A stretch of DNA of 64,000 nt from Sipunculus nudus (GCA_026874595.1 CM049306.1:21633019-21697018), one strand, 5' to 3'. Shown: positions 1 to 21,725, counted from the stretch's first letter. Made by a program: numbers and translations. The notes: a model not told the origin generated them from the sequence alone.

Positions 1-405
1 ACCGAACTGGCTAGCTAGTGAAGCTTGCTTTTCTAGCGAAGCGGTTTGTTCGCCCGACTTGGGCACCACCGACCTAGGTTCGATTCCCGGATCGGCCTAG
101 GATTTTTCCCCTCATCAATTTGTCTTCGTAACAAACTGGGGGCTCGTCTTAGGTGACGGTTAGCTTTGTGGTCCAGGGAATAAGCTCACCAAAGTGTGAC
201 CCCTGGGATAATTAGTCTTGTTCTGACAGCAGAAAGCTCTAGAGGGGTGAGTTACGGGGTGAAACAAAAGCGGACCGAACTGTCTCGCTATTGAAGCTAG
301 CTTTGTCGGCGAAGCGGTTGGCACGCCTGACTTGTGCGCTACCAACATGGGTTCGAAACCGGGATTGGCCAAATTTTTTCCCCTGAGCAATTTGTCTTCG
401 TAACA
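1..405 (-). mobile_element. TRIM-like retroelement with tRNA-like terminal repeats (cut by window start)
   Basis: Two direct repeats of about 155 bp (251-405 and <1-133) that begin TGTTACGAAGACAAATTG on the minus strand and end CCCCGTAAC, around a 117-bp inner segment. Read on the + strand each repeat carries a tRNA-type A box (TAGCGAAGCGG at 34-44; GGCGAAGCGG near 310) and B box (GGTTCGATTCC at 78-88; GGTTCGAAACC near 350). The same layout occurs at 26028-30351. No protein is encoded. Confidence 0.7.
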
Positions 406-715
406 TTATAAAGACACACACATAACTTTTCCTCAGTGATCTGCTTCCCGCATTATTGGATTGATGATATATATTGATATTAGTCTTCAAGGGTTCATTA
501 TCAGTATTATCATCACTTTCCATTCATATTTTTAAAGATGAAATATTATCAGAGGGGACACGATGTGATTAATACGTCCAGCCGATAATACATATTAGTC
601 ATATCATAAACTACCAGTCGAGTGGAAAATACTCTGTTTGATCAGTTATCTTGAGATTTATAAATGACACGTTAATCTTGACTTAATTAAGCTGTATCCT
701 CAACTTCTTTTTCAG
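406..715. other. AT-rich intron sequence
   Basis: Intron upstream of the first visible ABCC exon. No repeat or coding signal was recognised beyond the acceptor ttcag at its end. Confidence 0.5.
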
Positions 716-9664
<8,949 letters not shown>

Positions 9665-9848
9665 TGTTATGGTTTAGATCCTTTGATATATTACACTTTA
9701 TCTCTGACAATTATTTAATTGCCAAATTTGATTATTGTTATTGAATAACATGGACTCTACCCAATTAAGTATCCACATACAAAACAATTATATGTATCTA
9801 CATATCACTATATCTGTGATTTAGAATATACATGTTTTGGCTCCGTTG

Positions 9849-9853
<5 letters not shown>

Positions 9854-9894
<41 letters not shown>
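9854..9894. repeat. (TA)n microsatellite
   Basis: About 20 units here against about 7 in the right arm (59702-59717), so the length changed after duplication. Confidence 0.9.
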
Positions 9895-9900
<6 letters not shown>

Positions 9901-10046
9901 CATAATAATTTATCTAAATATTTAAGTTTATTCTTTGTTTGCTCTCTGATATATGATGATTTATCATATAAACGGCTTTAAATACTATTATAAATACTTT
10001 TAAGAAGGTAAATACAAATTACTGAACTTTTTCAATTACTTGCCAA

Positions 10047-10052
10047 AATAAA
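10047..10052 (+). promoter_or_regulatory. candidate poly(A) signal of left ABCC gene
   Basis: AATAAA, 383 nt after the stop codon and also present in the right arm. Other AATAAA matches occur (for example 10505-10510), so the one used is not known. Confidence 0.25.
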
Positions 10053-11384
10053 TATAGAGTTGCAAATTCATGTTCGCACAATTGTAGTGTTCATTTGCAT
10101 GTTGTAACATTTAAATTTTAAAAGGGCCCGTTTGCTAGCAGAAAGTCTCATACACAGTACTAAAATTGAAATTCTTATTAACAGCAAGGGATTATAGTTG
10201 CAGCACAATACTAAATATCTATGCATATCCCCTCGGTGGTGTTCACTCCCTCACGAGGGCACATTTTGTGGTCCTGTCTGTACGCGTACGGTTCTGTATC
10301 ATATTGTTTCTAGCCATAGTACGCTTGAGCGATACATTGCAGATTATGTGCTTCGCTTCTGCTGTTTACTATGAGGCCACGACAAATACTCATGAATACT
10401 CTTTTTATTAGTATGTCAGCTTATAATACGAAAAAAAAATAAAATGTGACTTTTGACTTTTGAGCGTTTGTTTTGCCCCGTTGTCTCTATATTAGATACA
10501 TTTCAATAAAATCCCAAGTTCAGCAATGCATGAAAAACGTCGAATGATTTAGCAGGGAAAGATCTGAACTTTTATATCTATAGACAAATCGAAGGGTTCT
10601 TTTTCTTTTTTTTTTTCCTTGTCTCTTTCAGTTTCATTTTCCCCATGTTCTACAATACAGACATTAATAGGCGTTCCAAAGATCCAACCGTTGCTTTTTT
10701 TCTTATATATCCTCACTCCTTTTATTTCTCCCTTTTCTTTCAAGTACATTTTCTTTCAAGTACTTATTTCTTGTCGCCTTTCGAAACACCCACTGACAAA
10801 ATGCTGTGAATGGCTGTTAAAGTGTATTATCATGCAAATGCTAAAATGGGCAATTTTGAGCAATATGTCATCCTTCACCGTAATCAAACATGCTGTGCAG
10901 ATTTGCCCACGCATAATTAACCGTTTCAAACTTCTACCACTAGGCGGCGTGCGTGTTGGCGAGGATCGCTTTAGTGTTAGAATGAGTATTTATCTCAATT
11001 AATTACAATGAAGTCCTGTGTGGTTATTAACATGAAAAGACCAGTAAAAGATCGCTATTTGCAAAAAAATGAAGAATTCGACCCTGGTTCATGACGCTGA
11101 TTCATGTCAGAGTTTGCATGTCGGCATCAACAAGCTTGGATTCACTGATTGAAAGCAGCCAATAACGGTAAAACCCGGAGATAATTATAAATAATCGTAT
11201 CTTAGAAGCGTTTTCCTTCACATAAGTATATGTCAATAGGTTGTCCAGTGTCGCCCATTAATTGTTTTATATGATTTATATGGCTTTACAAGGGTTTTGT
11301 CAACCATTGTTTGTGCAGGGTACAAGTCTAGTCCTGCCATACTTTCCTAGATTTAAGGGCTTTCAAGGTACATTTTCACTTTTC

Positions 11385-11497
11385 ATGTTCATTTAATTCA
11401 GGTTTTTCAATGCTTAAGAAATACTTATGCATATAAACACATCAGTGTATATATGTATTGGTATACATAGTATTTTAATTCTTATATTATATTATTA
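11385..11497 (+). repeat. direct repeat flanking composite element (copy 1)
   Basis: About 110 bp from ATGTTCATTTAATTCA to the ATATTATATTATTA end. It recurs at about 17519-17645 on the same strand, outside the composite element. The right arm has the same pair (52330-52450 and 58110-58225). Confidence 0.75.
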
Positions 11498-11529
11498 GCG
11501 AACCTGTGAGCTTATGTGATGGTGCGGCG

Positions 11530-12560
11530 TCGTCCGTCGTGTGTCGTGCGTTGTGCGTCGTACGTCGTGCGTCGTCTGTACGTTAACCATAGCTATCTCA
11601 AAAATGGCAGGAGCTAGCATCACCAAATTTGTTGCAAATTGTCAGTCATCCAAAACACTATATCGGATTTTGTTTATTTTTTTCCTAACTGCATTTTCTT
11701 AGGTTTTATAGGGAAAAAGCTAAAAAAGCTTTAAAAATCTTCTTCTCCGAAACTGTCCAGCCAAATTGTCAAATATTTCACAGAAATGATCCCTGGAACA
11801 ATCTTTCTCAAGTTTGTTCGAATGGTTCCAGTTCGGAGATATTTGGCTGAGTTACAGGAGGTTGAACTTTGTTAACTGTGCAAAAAAGCATATTAAAATT
11901 ACAATCTCAGAAACGGCTGGAGCTATCATCACCAAATTTTATGCCAATGTTGGTCACATAGGTCATATCTGAAATTGAGGTATTGGTAGCGCCACCTGCA
12001 TCGGCCTTTTTTGTTATGGGGTCATTAGTGCCTGTATCACACTGAGGGCTACAAAAACTTCTTCTCTGAAACCATATGGCCAAAATGTTTAATATCGCAC
12101 AGAAATGATCCTAGGTTAGTGCTTTCTAAAGCTTGTTCAAATGGTCTCTTTTCAGTGACTTTTGGCTAAGTTATAGGAAGCTGAATTTAGTCATATGCCA
12201 TAACAGCCCATTTTAGCTCAGTTGCTACAAAGATCTTCTTCTCAAATACCACTGGGCTAAATTCTTAAATCTCACACATTAATTATCCTCAGATGTTGAT
12301 AATTCAAGTTTGTTCAAATGGTTTTGATTCAGTGCTTTTTGGCTGAGTTACAGGAAGCTGAACTTAACCAGTTTGCTGTATCTTCCTATATGAGTTATGA
12401 ACTTGCGAAACGTTTTTCGACTGATGCCACTGATGCCAGTTTGTTAAATATTTTACAAGAATAATCCCTACATAAATTCTTATAATAATTGTCATTAATG
12501 GTTCCACATGAATGATTTTTGGCTGAATTATGGAGATTGAATTGAGTCATTTTACCATAT
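11530..12560. repeat. ~180-bp degenerate tandem array
   Basis: Preceded by a GTCGTCCGTCG-type run (11527-11580). Diverged units share TTCTCxGAAAC, CACAGAAATGATCC, AAGTTTGTTCAAATGGTT and TTTTGGCTGAGTTACAGG near 11740, 12058, 12236 and 12470. Mirrored at 57030-58060. Confidence 0.7.
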
Positions 12561-13543
12561 ATGTTGGGTGTGTGATACAGTTACATCTAGCCTGGCACCA
12601 GTTTATAAGCATCTATTACATCATACCACTAGACATTTAGATTTCAGGTTATATTTGGTTAATATTGACAAAAAAAATTTTTGAAAGCTTTTAAAAAATT
12701 TAAATTTATGATTTAAGTTATTCATCATACTAGGCAATGTTACAATCATGGATATTCAGCTCTCTGTGGCTATATAAAGACAACTGTATGGGATTATAAA
12801 TTATTGGTATCCCTACTCAACTTAATTCTAGAATTTGCCATCAATGATATATATGTATTTTAATTTTGCATTCAGTATGCATCCATAATAATTTACATAT
12901 ATTCCTGATATCTTTTTTTATAAAAAGTCAACTGAAAAGCATTTTGTTTTGGGAAAATAAATTTCAAAGTTATTTCAAGTAGGGACCACTTTTGTGAACA
13001 GATGGCAGCACTTGGTTTACCACTGGCAGATTGCCAGTGCCTTGATGTTGGCCATTGGTCAAGATGATGTCAGCTCTATATATAGTTTTGGCACAGTGCC
13101 AGGATTGGAAGAAGTGCAGCCAGGTATAGGTCAAGAGTTCACTCAGTGCAGTAGCTGCATTCTATTTATAGCTTTGGCAGACTGCTCACTGCATCATATT
13201 TGGCACCAAAGTTCAGCCTGAATCTATCAGACTGCCAACTGTGTCAGATTATGCAAGAGGTCAAGAGTTCACTCAGTGTAGCCAGGTACAGGTCAAAAGT
13301 TCACTCAGTCTAGCCAGGTGCAGGTCAAGAGTTCACTCAGTGTAGTAGCTTGAGGCAGCAATTTGTCACAGGTCACTTGGGGGCAACTGCCTTACTCACC
13401 TAAGCCTTGTCAGCCCAGTGCATCAAACTCTGGGGAAATTTGATGTATTGGACTGATACCTGTCTATGCGTCTTTGATGGTTTTCCCATTTACAAGACAG
13501 GTGGTGCCACCTACATTGACTTTTGCACAGTATATGTATCTGC

Positions 13544-13921
13544 TTATTTCACAGGAGGGGTTTGACATATCAGTCTGACATTGGGCATATGTATATATCT
13601 CTTCGTTGTCTCTGGTTTAGTTTTCATTACCTCAGGAAATCTTGTCTTCTTTGGGTCGTCTGTGGTCTTCTCTGCTGACTTGGCTTCCTTTTTTCTTTCT
13701 GGAGTCATGGTATGGAAGGTGATGCAGAAGATTGCGGTAGAACGGCGAATCTGCTTCTGGTAGTTGCAGGAACATAGCGAGGACTTGTTGTCACACAAAA
13801 CACATTGCACGTGATATGGCCAGTAGTATTGTTGACATAGGCCCGAAGCTGGCTTGTCCTGATATTGATTTTTTTTATGTGGCTGGTCAGGAACAATGAT
13901 GATCACAGGTTGAGATATCAC
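13544..13921 (-). CDS. hypothetical ORF inside composite element
   Basis: 125 codons in a lysine-rich frame with a Cys cluster (CVLCDNKSSLCSC). In the right arm the same frame is broken by a short deletion in an A-run near 55858, so if it ever coded it is decaying in at least one copy. It lies beside an LTR-like sequence and could be a retroelement remnant. Not recognised. Confidence 0.25.
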   Translation of the reverse strand: MISQPVIIIVPDQPHKKNQYQDKPASGLCQQYYWPYHVQCVLCDNKSSLCSCNYQKQIRRSTAIFCITFHTMTPERKKEAKSAEKTTDDPKKTRFPEVMKTKPETTKRYIHMPNVRLICQTPPVK

Positions 13922-14379
13922 AGCACATTTTTTTAGCGAAAAATGTCATTTTTGCAACTTGAAGTCACGGTTAAAGCAATATGCTGATTACAGTGTCATT
14001 TTGGTTTAAAGATACAGAGAGAGTCTTTGATCTTCTCAAGCACAGCACTGAGAAACTGCAGCCAAGTTAAAGTTTGAAGAGAGAGTTCTTAGCAAAGTTT
14101 GATACCTTCAGCAGCAGAGATGACATTCTTGATGTTAGACTGTGATGCTGTAGACATCTAGGTTGAAGTTCCAATGCAGTTGGGAGATGGGAGACCAGTC
14201 AATGGCGCCTGTGGCTGTGGGGGGGGGGGGGGGATCTTCATTCTTCACTCTAGCTGGCAGCATTGTCCGTTTTTCTGGAGCTGATGTGCTGGAAGTGAAT
14301 CCCGGTTCATCCACCATAATGATACGGGACCCGGTCTGCACCATAATGATACAATGTGGGGTTGGGGATGTCCCCACAC

Positions 14380-14876
14380 TGTATCACATACGGGTGCTGA
14401 TGCGCGTGGCAGACAATGTTCCAAGACCAGTTTGATGACAGAAGTCTTTATTCAATAGCAAGCGGTCTGGGACAGTCTCTCTCTCTGAGAGAGCCGCCCA
14501 GCCTCCCTGAATCTCTCTGACTCTCAGTGCGCACAACAGATAGTTTTGTTACAGAGCTTTCACGTGACATATGAGACGTACATATCCATATTTCTGCATT
14601 TCGTCATAAAAGTTACACCTTATTGGATGACCCAAAGTAGATCACAATTACATCAGAGCTATCAGTGTTCCTCCTACCTTTCGTGAGATCTGATTGGACA
14701 AAAGTTCCATGGAAAATCCCAAGTCTGACCTGACATACATCCAGTTATAGACTGACCTACAGTGCTATTTGGAGGACAGTGCTTATATACACATGCGGAG
14801 TCTCATAAAATAACATGTTTTAATTGTGTTCTACCATTCCCTCATAAAGACTAAACACATAAGTCATTCTGTGACA
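14380..14876 (-). mobile_element. LTR-like sequence, left arm
   Basis: 497 bp. On the minus strand it starts TGTCACAG and ends GTATGTGATACA, with a TATATAAG box and an AATAAAG poly(A) signal in the right order for an LTR. The right-arm copy (54850-55346) has the same length. No second LTR was found, so it is a solo LTR or a 5'-only remnant. Confidence 0.5.
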
Positions 14877-15145
14877 CTATTTCTGTTTTTACAGACTTAA
14901 AATAGACCTTAATGGTTTGGTGTACTGTTCTCTGATTAAACTGGGAGAGAAGCCTATATGTGTGTGACCGGATAACTGGTTGTCGGGTGTCATCAATTAT
15001 GAGAAGTCATTCATTGTTCAGTCTGACATGCCTGAAACTGAGCTTGTATTTGTGAAATATGAAATGTGAAATATTCCTTGAAATATGTGTTAAGTCACAA
15101 ATATGCACTTTCCTACTCCATAACAGTATATAAGACTGATGGTGC

Positions 15146-17175
15146 CAGCTACAATCATTGTATCCGCTAAAACAGACTTTTGCAGATACTATGTTTTCAG
15201 TCGGACACCGACGCTGCCGCCATGGCCACAAAGGATTCCGGAGAACTCCTCCATAACCACTGGGTAGAATTTTTAAAATTCGGAATTATGATCGGTCACA
15301 TGTGAACTGCTGCGCCCTCATTTTTGGTTGACCTCTGACCTTTCCTCTCTGCCCAGCGTCCATTTGTGCGTCTTTTTCCACACATAAACCCACATATCTC
15401 GGGAACCGTTTGACTGATAAGAATAAAGATTTTGCACAAATGTAGCCCTTGAAAAGCTTTATAACATACACTAAAAATGGTGGCACCACCTGCAACAATC
15501 ATTGCACAGCGTTTAACTGTTCATCTGCCTTAGGGTAAAAACACATATCTCTGCATTGGTTGGACTTACCCACCTGAAATTTTGCATGTGTATACATCCT
15601 GGACAGCTTTCTTGATTTTATGACAGGTGGCGCCACCTACATTCACGTTTTAGCTACAGACATCCAAGCTCATATCTTGGGAACCGTTTGTCCAGTTGGG
15701 CCAAAATTTTGCATGTTTATAGATCTCCCATAGCTCTTTATCATACGCAAAACTGGTGGTGCCACCTGTAACCGTTTTTGCACAGCTTCAATCTGTTCAT
15801 CTGCCTTGGGATAAAATCACTCATATCTCGGCAGTGGTTTCACTTATCCACCTGATATTTTGCAGGTTTATACATCCTTGACAGCTTTCTTAATTTTATG
15901 ACAGGTGGCGCCACCTACATTCATATTTCGCTGCAGACATTCAAGCTCATATCTCAGGAACCATTTGACCGATTTGACAAAAATTTTGCATGTTTATAGA
16001 TTTCACATAGCTCTTTATCATACGCAAAACTGGTGGTGCCACCTGCAATCATTTTTGCACAGCATCCGTCTATTTGTTTGCCGTGGCATATAATCACTCA
16101 TATCTCGGCAGTGGTTTGACATATCTGTTTTAAATTTTGCAGGTTTATACATCTTGGATAGCTTTCTGGATTTTGTGGCAGGTGGCGCCACCTTCATTTA
16201 TGTATACGCTGCAGACATTCAGGCTTATATCTCAGAACTGGTTTGACATACCCCCCCCCTGAAATTTTGCATGTGTATAGAGCTCCCATAGGTCTTTATC
16301 ATACGCAAAACTGGTGTCGCCACCTGCCACCATTTTTGCACAGCGTCAATCTGTTCATCTGCCTTGGGATAAAATCACTCATATCTCGGCAGTTGTTTGA
16401 CTTATCCACCTGAAATTTTGCATGTTTATACATCCTTGACAGCTTTCTTGTTTAATGACAGGTGGCGCCACATACATTCAAATTTACGCTGCAGACATTC
16501 AAGCTCATATCTCAGGAACCATTTGACCGATTTTGCCAAAATTTTGCATTTTTATAGATTTCACATAGCTCTTTATCATACGCAAAACTTGTGGTGCCAC
16601 CTGCAATCATTTTTTGCACAGCATCCGTCTGTTTGCCGTGGCATATAATCACTCATATCTCGGCAGTGGTTTGATATATCTGTTTTAAATTTTGCAGGTT
16701 TATACATATCGGATAGCTTTCTGGATTTTATGGCAGGTGGCGCCACCTACATTTATGTATACGCTGCAGAAATTCAGGATTATATCTCAGGACTGGTTTC
16801 ACATACCCCCCTGAAATTTTGCATGTGTATAGATCTCACATAGCTCGTAATCATACACAAAATTGGTGGCGCCACCTGCCACCATTTTTGCATAGCACCC
16901 GTCTGTTTTTCTGCCATGGGCTAAAATCACTCATATCTCAGTAGTGGGTTGACTTATCTGCCTAAAATTTTGCATGTTTGTACATCTTGGACAGCTTTCT
17001 GGATTTTGGGGTAGAAGGCGCAACCTACATACACATATCGGCTGCAGACATCCAGGCTATCATGCAACACACCTCACTCTATTTCCCCTTGCCACTCAAT
17101 CCATGCTTCACTTCACCTTTCCTACTCTGATTTTGGCGGATACACGTAGTCGCTTGTTGACTACCCATATTCTAG
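15146..17175 (+). mobile_element. HINE/pearl-like element, copy 2 (left arm)
   Basis: Same family as 1353-2565, opposite orientation: GTATCCGCT near 15161, repeated cores with GGTGGCGCCACC, GGCGGATAC near 17130, hairpin GTAGTCG...TGACTAC and terminal CTAG at 17172-17175 followed by T. It has more core units than the right-arm copy (the arms differ by about 300 bp here). The 5' edge is approximate. Confidence 0.65.
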
Positions 17176-17829
17176 TTTTAGTGTTGTGTGCACCCATGCC
17201 AGAATTGAAGCAGTGATGTTTGTTTAATTGTTACTTGTTCTAAGTGTTTAGTACTTGCATTGTTCATATACATGTTACATATGTTCTTGAAAAGTAATGG
17301 TCCAGCATTGAAGCATTATACCTGGTGTAATCTCATTGCACAGGTTCGCATTAGGCCTGTAGGCCTTGTATTATTTTATATTCTTTATTAAAATATAAGA
17401 CATTAATGTATAATAATATGCATATATATATATGGCCATATAAATTGATATAAATATAAAATAAAATGTAACTATATTATGTTATTTGTTATTATTTTAT
17501 GTTATTATTTAAATATTATGTTCATTTAATTCACTGACTTTTCAATACTTATAAATACCTATGCATATAAAACACATCAGTGTATTTATGTATTGGTATA
17601 TCTAGTATTTCAATTCTTATATTTGATAATATTATATTATTTCTTTATAATCATTCGATATTAATGTGTAATAATATATATATACACACACACATTTATA
17701 TAGGGGTCTAATATATAATTATAAATATATAATTAAATGTAACTATAATATGTTAAAAATTAAAATTAACATCGAATTTTTATGTAAACAATATATGTCT
17801 GTAAATCATATTAACATTATGTATGTATG

Positions 17830-17835
<6 letters not shown>

Positions 17836-17877
<42 letters not shown>
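17836..17877. repeat. (TA)n microsatellite
   Basis: Continues after the MITE at 18069-18110; together they form one TA array split by the insertion. Confidence 0.9.
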
Positions 17878-17880
<3 letters not shown>

Positions 17881-18064
17881 TGGAACCCCGCCTTGCGACC
17901 ACCCCGCCTTGCCACCACCCCACAATTGCGACCACCCCACAATTATGACCACTATTTTTGGTCCCAAATACACGATCGAGGTAACTTAGAGTTTCACAAC
18001 TACGACCATCCCCAAATTACGACCACTTTGGTCAGTCCCAAAGGTGGTCGTAATTGTGGGGTTC

Positions 18065-18068
<4 letters not shown>
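17878..18068. mobile_element. pogo/Tigger-like MITE in TA array, left arm only
   Basis: 191 bp with ends CAGTGGAACCCC and GGGGTTCCACT, the terminal type of pogo-like Tc1/mariner elements, which insert at TA. The right arm has an uninterrupted TA array (52110-52142) at the same place. Confidence 0.75.
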
Positions 18069-18118
<50 letters not shown>

Positions 18119-18209
18119 GTTTATTCAATTAGAATATTGATATATGTGTAATGAAACAATGACAATAGAAATAGAATTATTATTCTAATTATATAAATAT
18201 CTGAAAATA

Positions 18210-19005
18210 TATTTTGTTAGGTTTGGTGAGGCAATAAGAAGTGTATATGGTCTTCAGGCCTTTTAATTTGGGTGTACTTGATGTGTCATCACAGCTGGTG
18301 ATAAGCTCATGAATAGGTTGCAAGTCTATGAGTGATGTCATGTGTCCTCATCTCATGTTGGTTCCCCACTGGGTCATGCCATATTCATGAGCTGATCTTT
18401 CGATAGGCAAACACATGCGGCCCCAATAAGAAAGTTGTGTAGGTGGTCAAAGCCCCGAAGGAATGGACTTTCCAGGTTTTACAGTGGATTAAGCTGGCTG
18501 AATCGCACACATACACTCAAAAAGATGAGAAAGCGGTATGTCACATAAACCAATAAAAGTATTATAAGAAAATGAACTTACAATCCTCTGGAGAGGCGTT
18601 CCACACTCATGGTACAAAAAGCCATCGACGCGCATGTGACTTTGGAACGTACTACTCGAGGCCCGGTGGTTTTACGCACAGTACACACGATACGCAAGCG
18701 CCTCTCGCCGTCAAACAAATCACTGGCTTTACCCAGTTTCTACCTCCTAGGTATACGCCTATAAGAATCACTGACAGATAGGCTCACAGTCCGTAGCGTA
18801 GCATCACTCAGAAAATGTCTGTCACTATAATATCACCCTGGATATATCAAGTAACCTGTACTCGAATATGCAACCGCACACGACAATATTCGGAACCATA
18901 CACCCAGATCAGCGTATCAATTGTCTTTTGGTCTGTTAGATGGGCCCAGCCACGGTAGATATTCATCGGCTGTTTACAGGTCCTTTTGTTGGCCGTTGGC
19001 CGCCT
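18210..19005. other. left-arm-only segment of unknown origin
   Basis: About 800 bp with higher GC than its surroundings, replaced in the right arm by about 110 bp of AT-rich DNA (51912-52030). No terminal repeats or coding frames were recognised. Confidence 0.45.
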
Positions 19006-19976
19006 GCGGACTCTGACATACAATACATCTGGAAATCATCCCTCTGCTGATAAGTTTACAGACAAATCTTGGATCCTCATCTGGACCGACACACTGCCAG
19101 ACTGTGCCTTTACTCTCGCGTCTTCAACTTATAAAATAATGCCTACGTCACACATCCCGACCGCTCTTGACCTATCGCCTTACAATATTATGAGACCTGT
19201 CGTTCAATGCATAAACATTTAAAGGGACACTCCTCCAGAGACAAAAGTGTTAGAAAAATCAAGCATGTAGGTGCGTTGCCTCTGAGGTCTACAGTAAACA
19301 ATGCTTTTACAGGAAGCCGCCTAGACAAAGTCCGGCAAGATCCAATTCTTACGGAATTACGACTGTACTGAAATAAACATCAAATAAAACACCTAAGTTC
19401 CCTGAACCTACGTTCCCACGCTAACATCGATAAATGATACGGCTTATTAATATACAGCAATTTATAGAAACAATGATCTGGTTATACTACCCTTACTTCT
19501 GCAATACCTAGATAATAAAACAGACAAGTCACAGTTCTCTAGTGACAATCTCAACAGCATTAAAAGGAACAAAACCGCTATTCCAAACCCTAAACGTTCT
19601 TTGAAACGATTTAGGTTGAGCGGGAATGTCTGGATTTCCTAAATCGTCTCAGCAGTAAAACAACTGCTTGGAATTCCCCGAAAATATTAGGGCAATCAGT
19701 TTTTACCACAAACCATCCATTATGCATCAAAGTATACGAGAGCTCGGAGAAGATGGCGGGTGGCAGGCTGTGTTTGTGCCGAGAATGGCCAATTTGTAAA
19801 ATTGCCAGGTCTATGAAGAACACATATTGCTATAATCCCCTTTCTGAGTAAAGTTTGATCTGAACGTTGAAAATTTAGTGCTCGTGATCAAGGGTACGAT
19901 TCGTATTGTGACGTCTATTTTATTTTAATCATATTTGCAGTAAACCATGGTCATTGGTCATTTATTTTTCTTCACT

Positions 19977-20837
19977 TGTTACGTGATGACAACAGATCAC
20001 GTAGTCATGACGAGCATAAATTTTGTTACGGAGATAAATAAAAATCAGATTCTGTAACACCTGGCAGCGTGAAATGTCTAGGGGAATGAATAAAGAAGTC
20101 AGTGTCTTTTATTACAAATAATTATAATTTATTCTTAAAACAATCCTAACATTACAATACACTAAATCAATACAATTACACAGTAAAACAAAAAAATGTA
20201 CAGTACCAGAGTGTCCGGATCCTAGGCTTTGATTCTTGATACCACCACTGTCACATCTCAACAAGTTCTTTAAAACATATAATCCAGATGTACAGTTCAC
20301 ATAAACCTTCTCAGAGAATACTTCAATGTCATCTCGAAAACATTCTGTTGTAATCCAAAAGTGAAGTTCTGCTAATAATCCAAAAGGCAAACTGAAGACT
20401 GTATTAAATCTGTTGCAAAGTTCGAAGATTATCTTTAGGTTCTGCAATTAAGGAAAAGGTCCCAAAACTGACTCACACTTCCGTGTCCGCTGGAACTTTT
20501 TTTTCTCTCTCTCTTCTCTGCCGGCTCTTAACACAGCCCCTATTTATAACTTTTTCACCCAAAGCCTAGAAAATTCTATTTCATGAACATCCCAAAGAAC
20601 ACAACAAGACACACGCGCTCAAAGAGCGCGAAAAGCCCAGAAAATTCCAGATTAGCACGACAGCGAGCGCTGTGTTTAAACACCAGGGTTCAACCAGTAC
20701 AGATTACACCGAGTGCTGTGTCTCTACACGCCATAGCAACGCCCTATGCCTGCGCTACACGAATCAGAATGTCAACGCCAAACCTTGCGCATAACAAATC
20801 AGATAGACGCAACATTATACAACTGATACATGTAACA
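19977..20837 (-). mobile_element. LTR-like element, left arm
   Basis: On the minus strand it begins TGTTACATGTATC and ends at GTAACA-type sequence, with TATAAATAG and AATAAA in LTR order (clearest in the right arm at 50432 and 50846). A shorter relative lies at 23534-24008. No matching target duplication was seen around this copy. Confidence 0.5.
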
Positions 20838-21326
20838 CAATATAAATATTTAAAACAGGAAAAGAGAAAATGATAAAGGTGTTCCGAAGTATTTGTTTGT
20901 GGAGTATAAGTTATTATTAATCTGCAGAAGGTTTGGAATATGTATATCCGTACCATAAACGGTTAAGGCACACATGAGTCACCTAAACCATTACGCCATA
21001 TAATGATATATACCCTTATATAATAACGTTCACCACCTACCCATAGGATCCCTTTGAGTGATGAAGAGTTGCCTGTATCAGGGGCGCCACAGACCTCCGG
21101 CCAGTATATACGAACCATGTGTGATGAGCAGGTGTATTAGCATCATGCGAAATCAGCAGTTGAATATATTGACTTAAAGGCTCGTATAAACGCACTACAT
21201 ACGTTGCACACATCAATAATTGATGAGTTACAACGTTCGATGTGCGTATAAAACCCCGTAAATATTATCCCGCAGGCGATCGTTCAATATTTCCTACACT
21301 CGCTACTGAGAGATTTAATAGGGAAT

Positions 21327-21725
21327 TAGGGCTGAAAGGAGTACTCGAGTACTCGAGTCCGGGTAATACTTACCGAGTACTCGAGTCCAAAATTTGGACT
21401 CGAGTACTCTTGTATGTACATGCATGTATGTATATTACTACAAATTTTGGACAGTCTGTAGGATTATTTATCCATTGTCGTAGCCTGGCGTAGTGCTCTA
21501 AACATATGCTAGCCAAATTAACCGAGGTCTTGTTATGACATATATCTATTCCTTCGTTGCGATAAAGTTAAGCAGTCACCAAGTCAAATTTATGCATATT
21601 TTGCATCGGTAACAGATGTTCCTTTTTTTCTTCACAGCGTTGCCATGGTAACGAGTACTAGAGTCCGAGTCGGGTAATGCCTATCGGGTACTCGAGTCCA
21701 AAATTTTGTACCCGTTTCAGCCCTA
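21327..21725. mobile_element. hAT-type MITE
   Basis: 399 bp, ends TAGGGCTGAAA and TTTCAGCCCTA, flanked by a perfect 8-bp target duplication TAGGGAAT (21319-21326 and 21726-21733), the hAT length. Inside are repeated palindromic ACTCGAGT motifs. Confidence 0.85.

Larger units (their letters stand above)
9895..11497. other. 3' flank of left ABCC gene
   Basis: Low-complexity intergenic DNA mirrored at 58107-59700. Frames in it (for example 10619-11002) show no family match and differ between arms, so they are not called as genes. Confidence 0.5.
11498..17349. mobile_element. composite DNA element with GCGAACCTGTG ends, left arm
   Basis: Starts GCGAACCTGTG and ends CACAGGTTCGC (perfect 11-bp inverted repeat), flanked on both sides by ATTA (11494-11497 and 17350-17353), which fits a 4-bp target duplication. 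Inside are a ~180-bp tandem array, an LTR-like sequence and a HINE element, so it is either a large nested element or a host for later insertions. No transposase was recognised. Confidence 0.6.

Noticed and set aside
310-360. tRNA gene
   Set aside because: A and B boxes are present but the fold is incomplete and the unit is a dispersed repeat bounded by TG...CA; treated as a tRNA-derived retroelement promoter.
10619-11002. 127-codon frame after the left ABCC gene
   Set aside because: Frame not preserved over its full length in the right arm, no family match, low-complexity start.
14135-14377. 80-codon frame with Pro run
   Set aside because: The Pro run is a translated poly-C tract of unstable length; lies next to an LTR-like sequence.
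17750-18132. Open frames full of Ile-Tyr
   Set aside because: Translations of TA microsatellites around a MITE, not proteins.
20112-20447. 111-codon frame on the minus strand
   Set aside because: Lies inside an LTR-like element and is broken in the right-arm copy.
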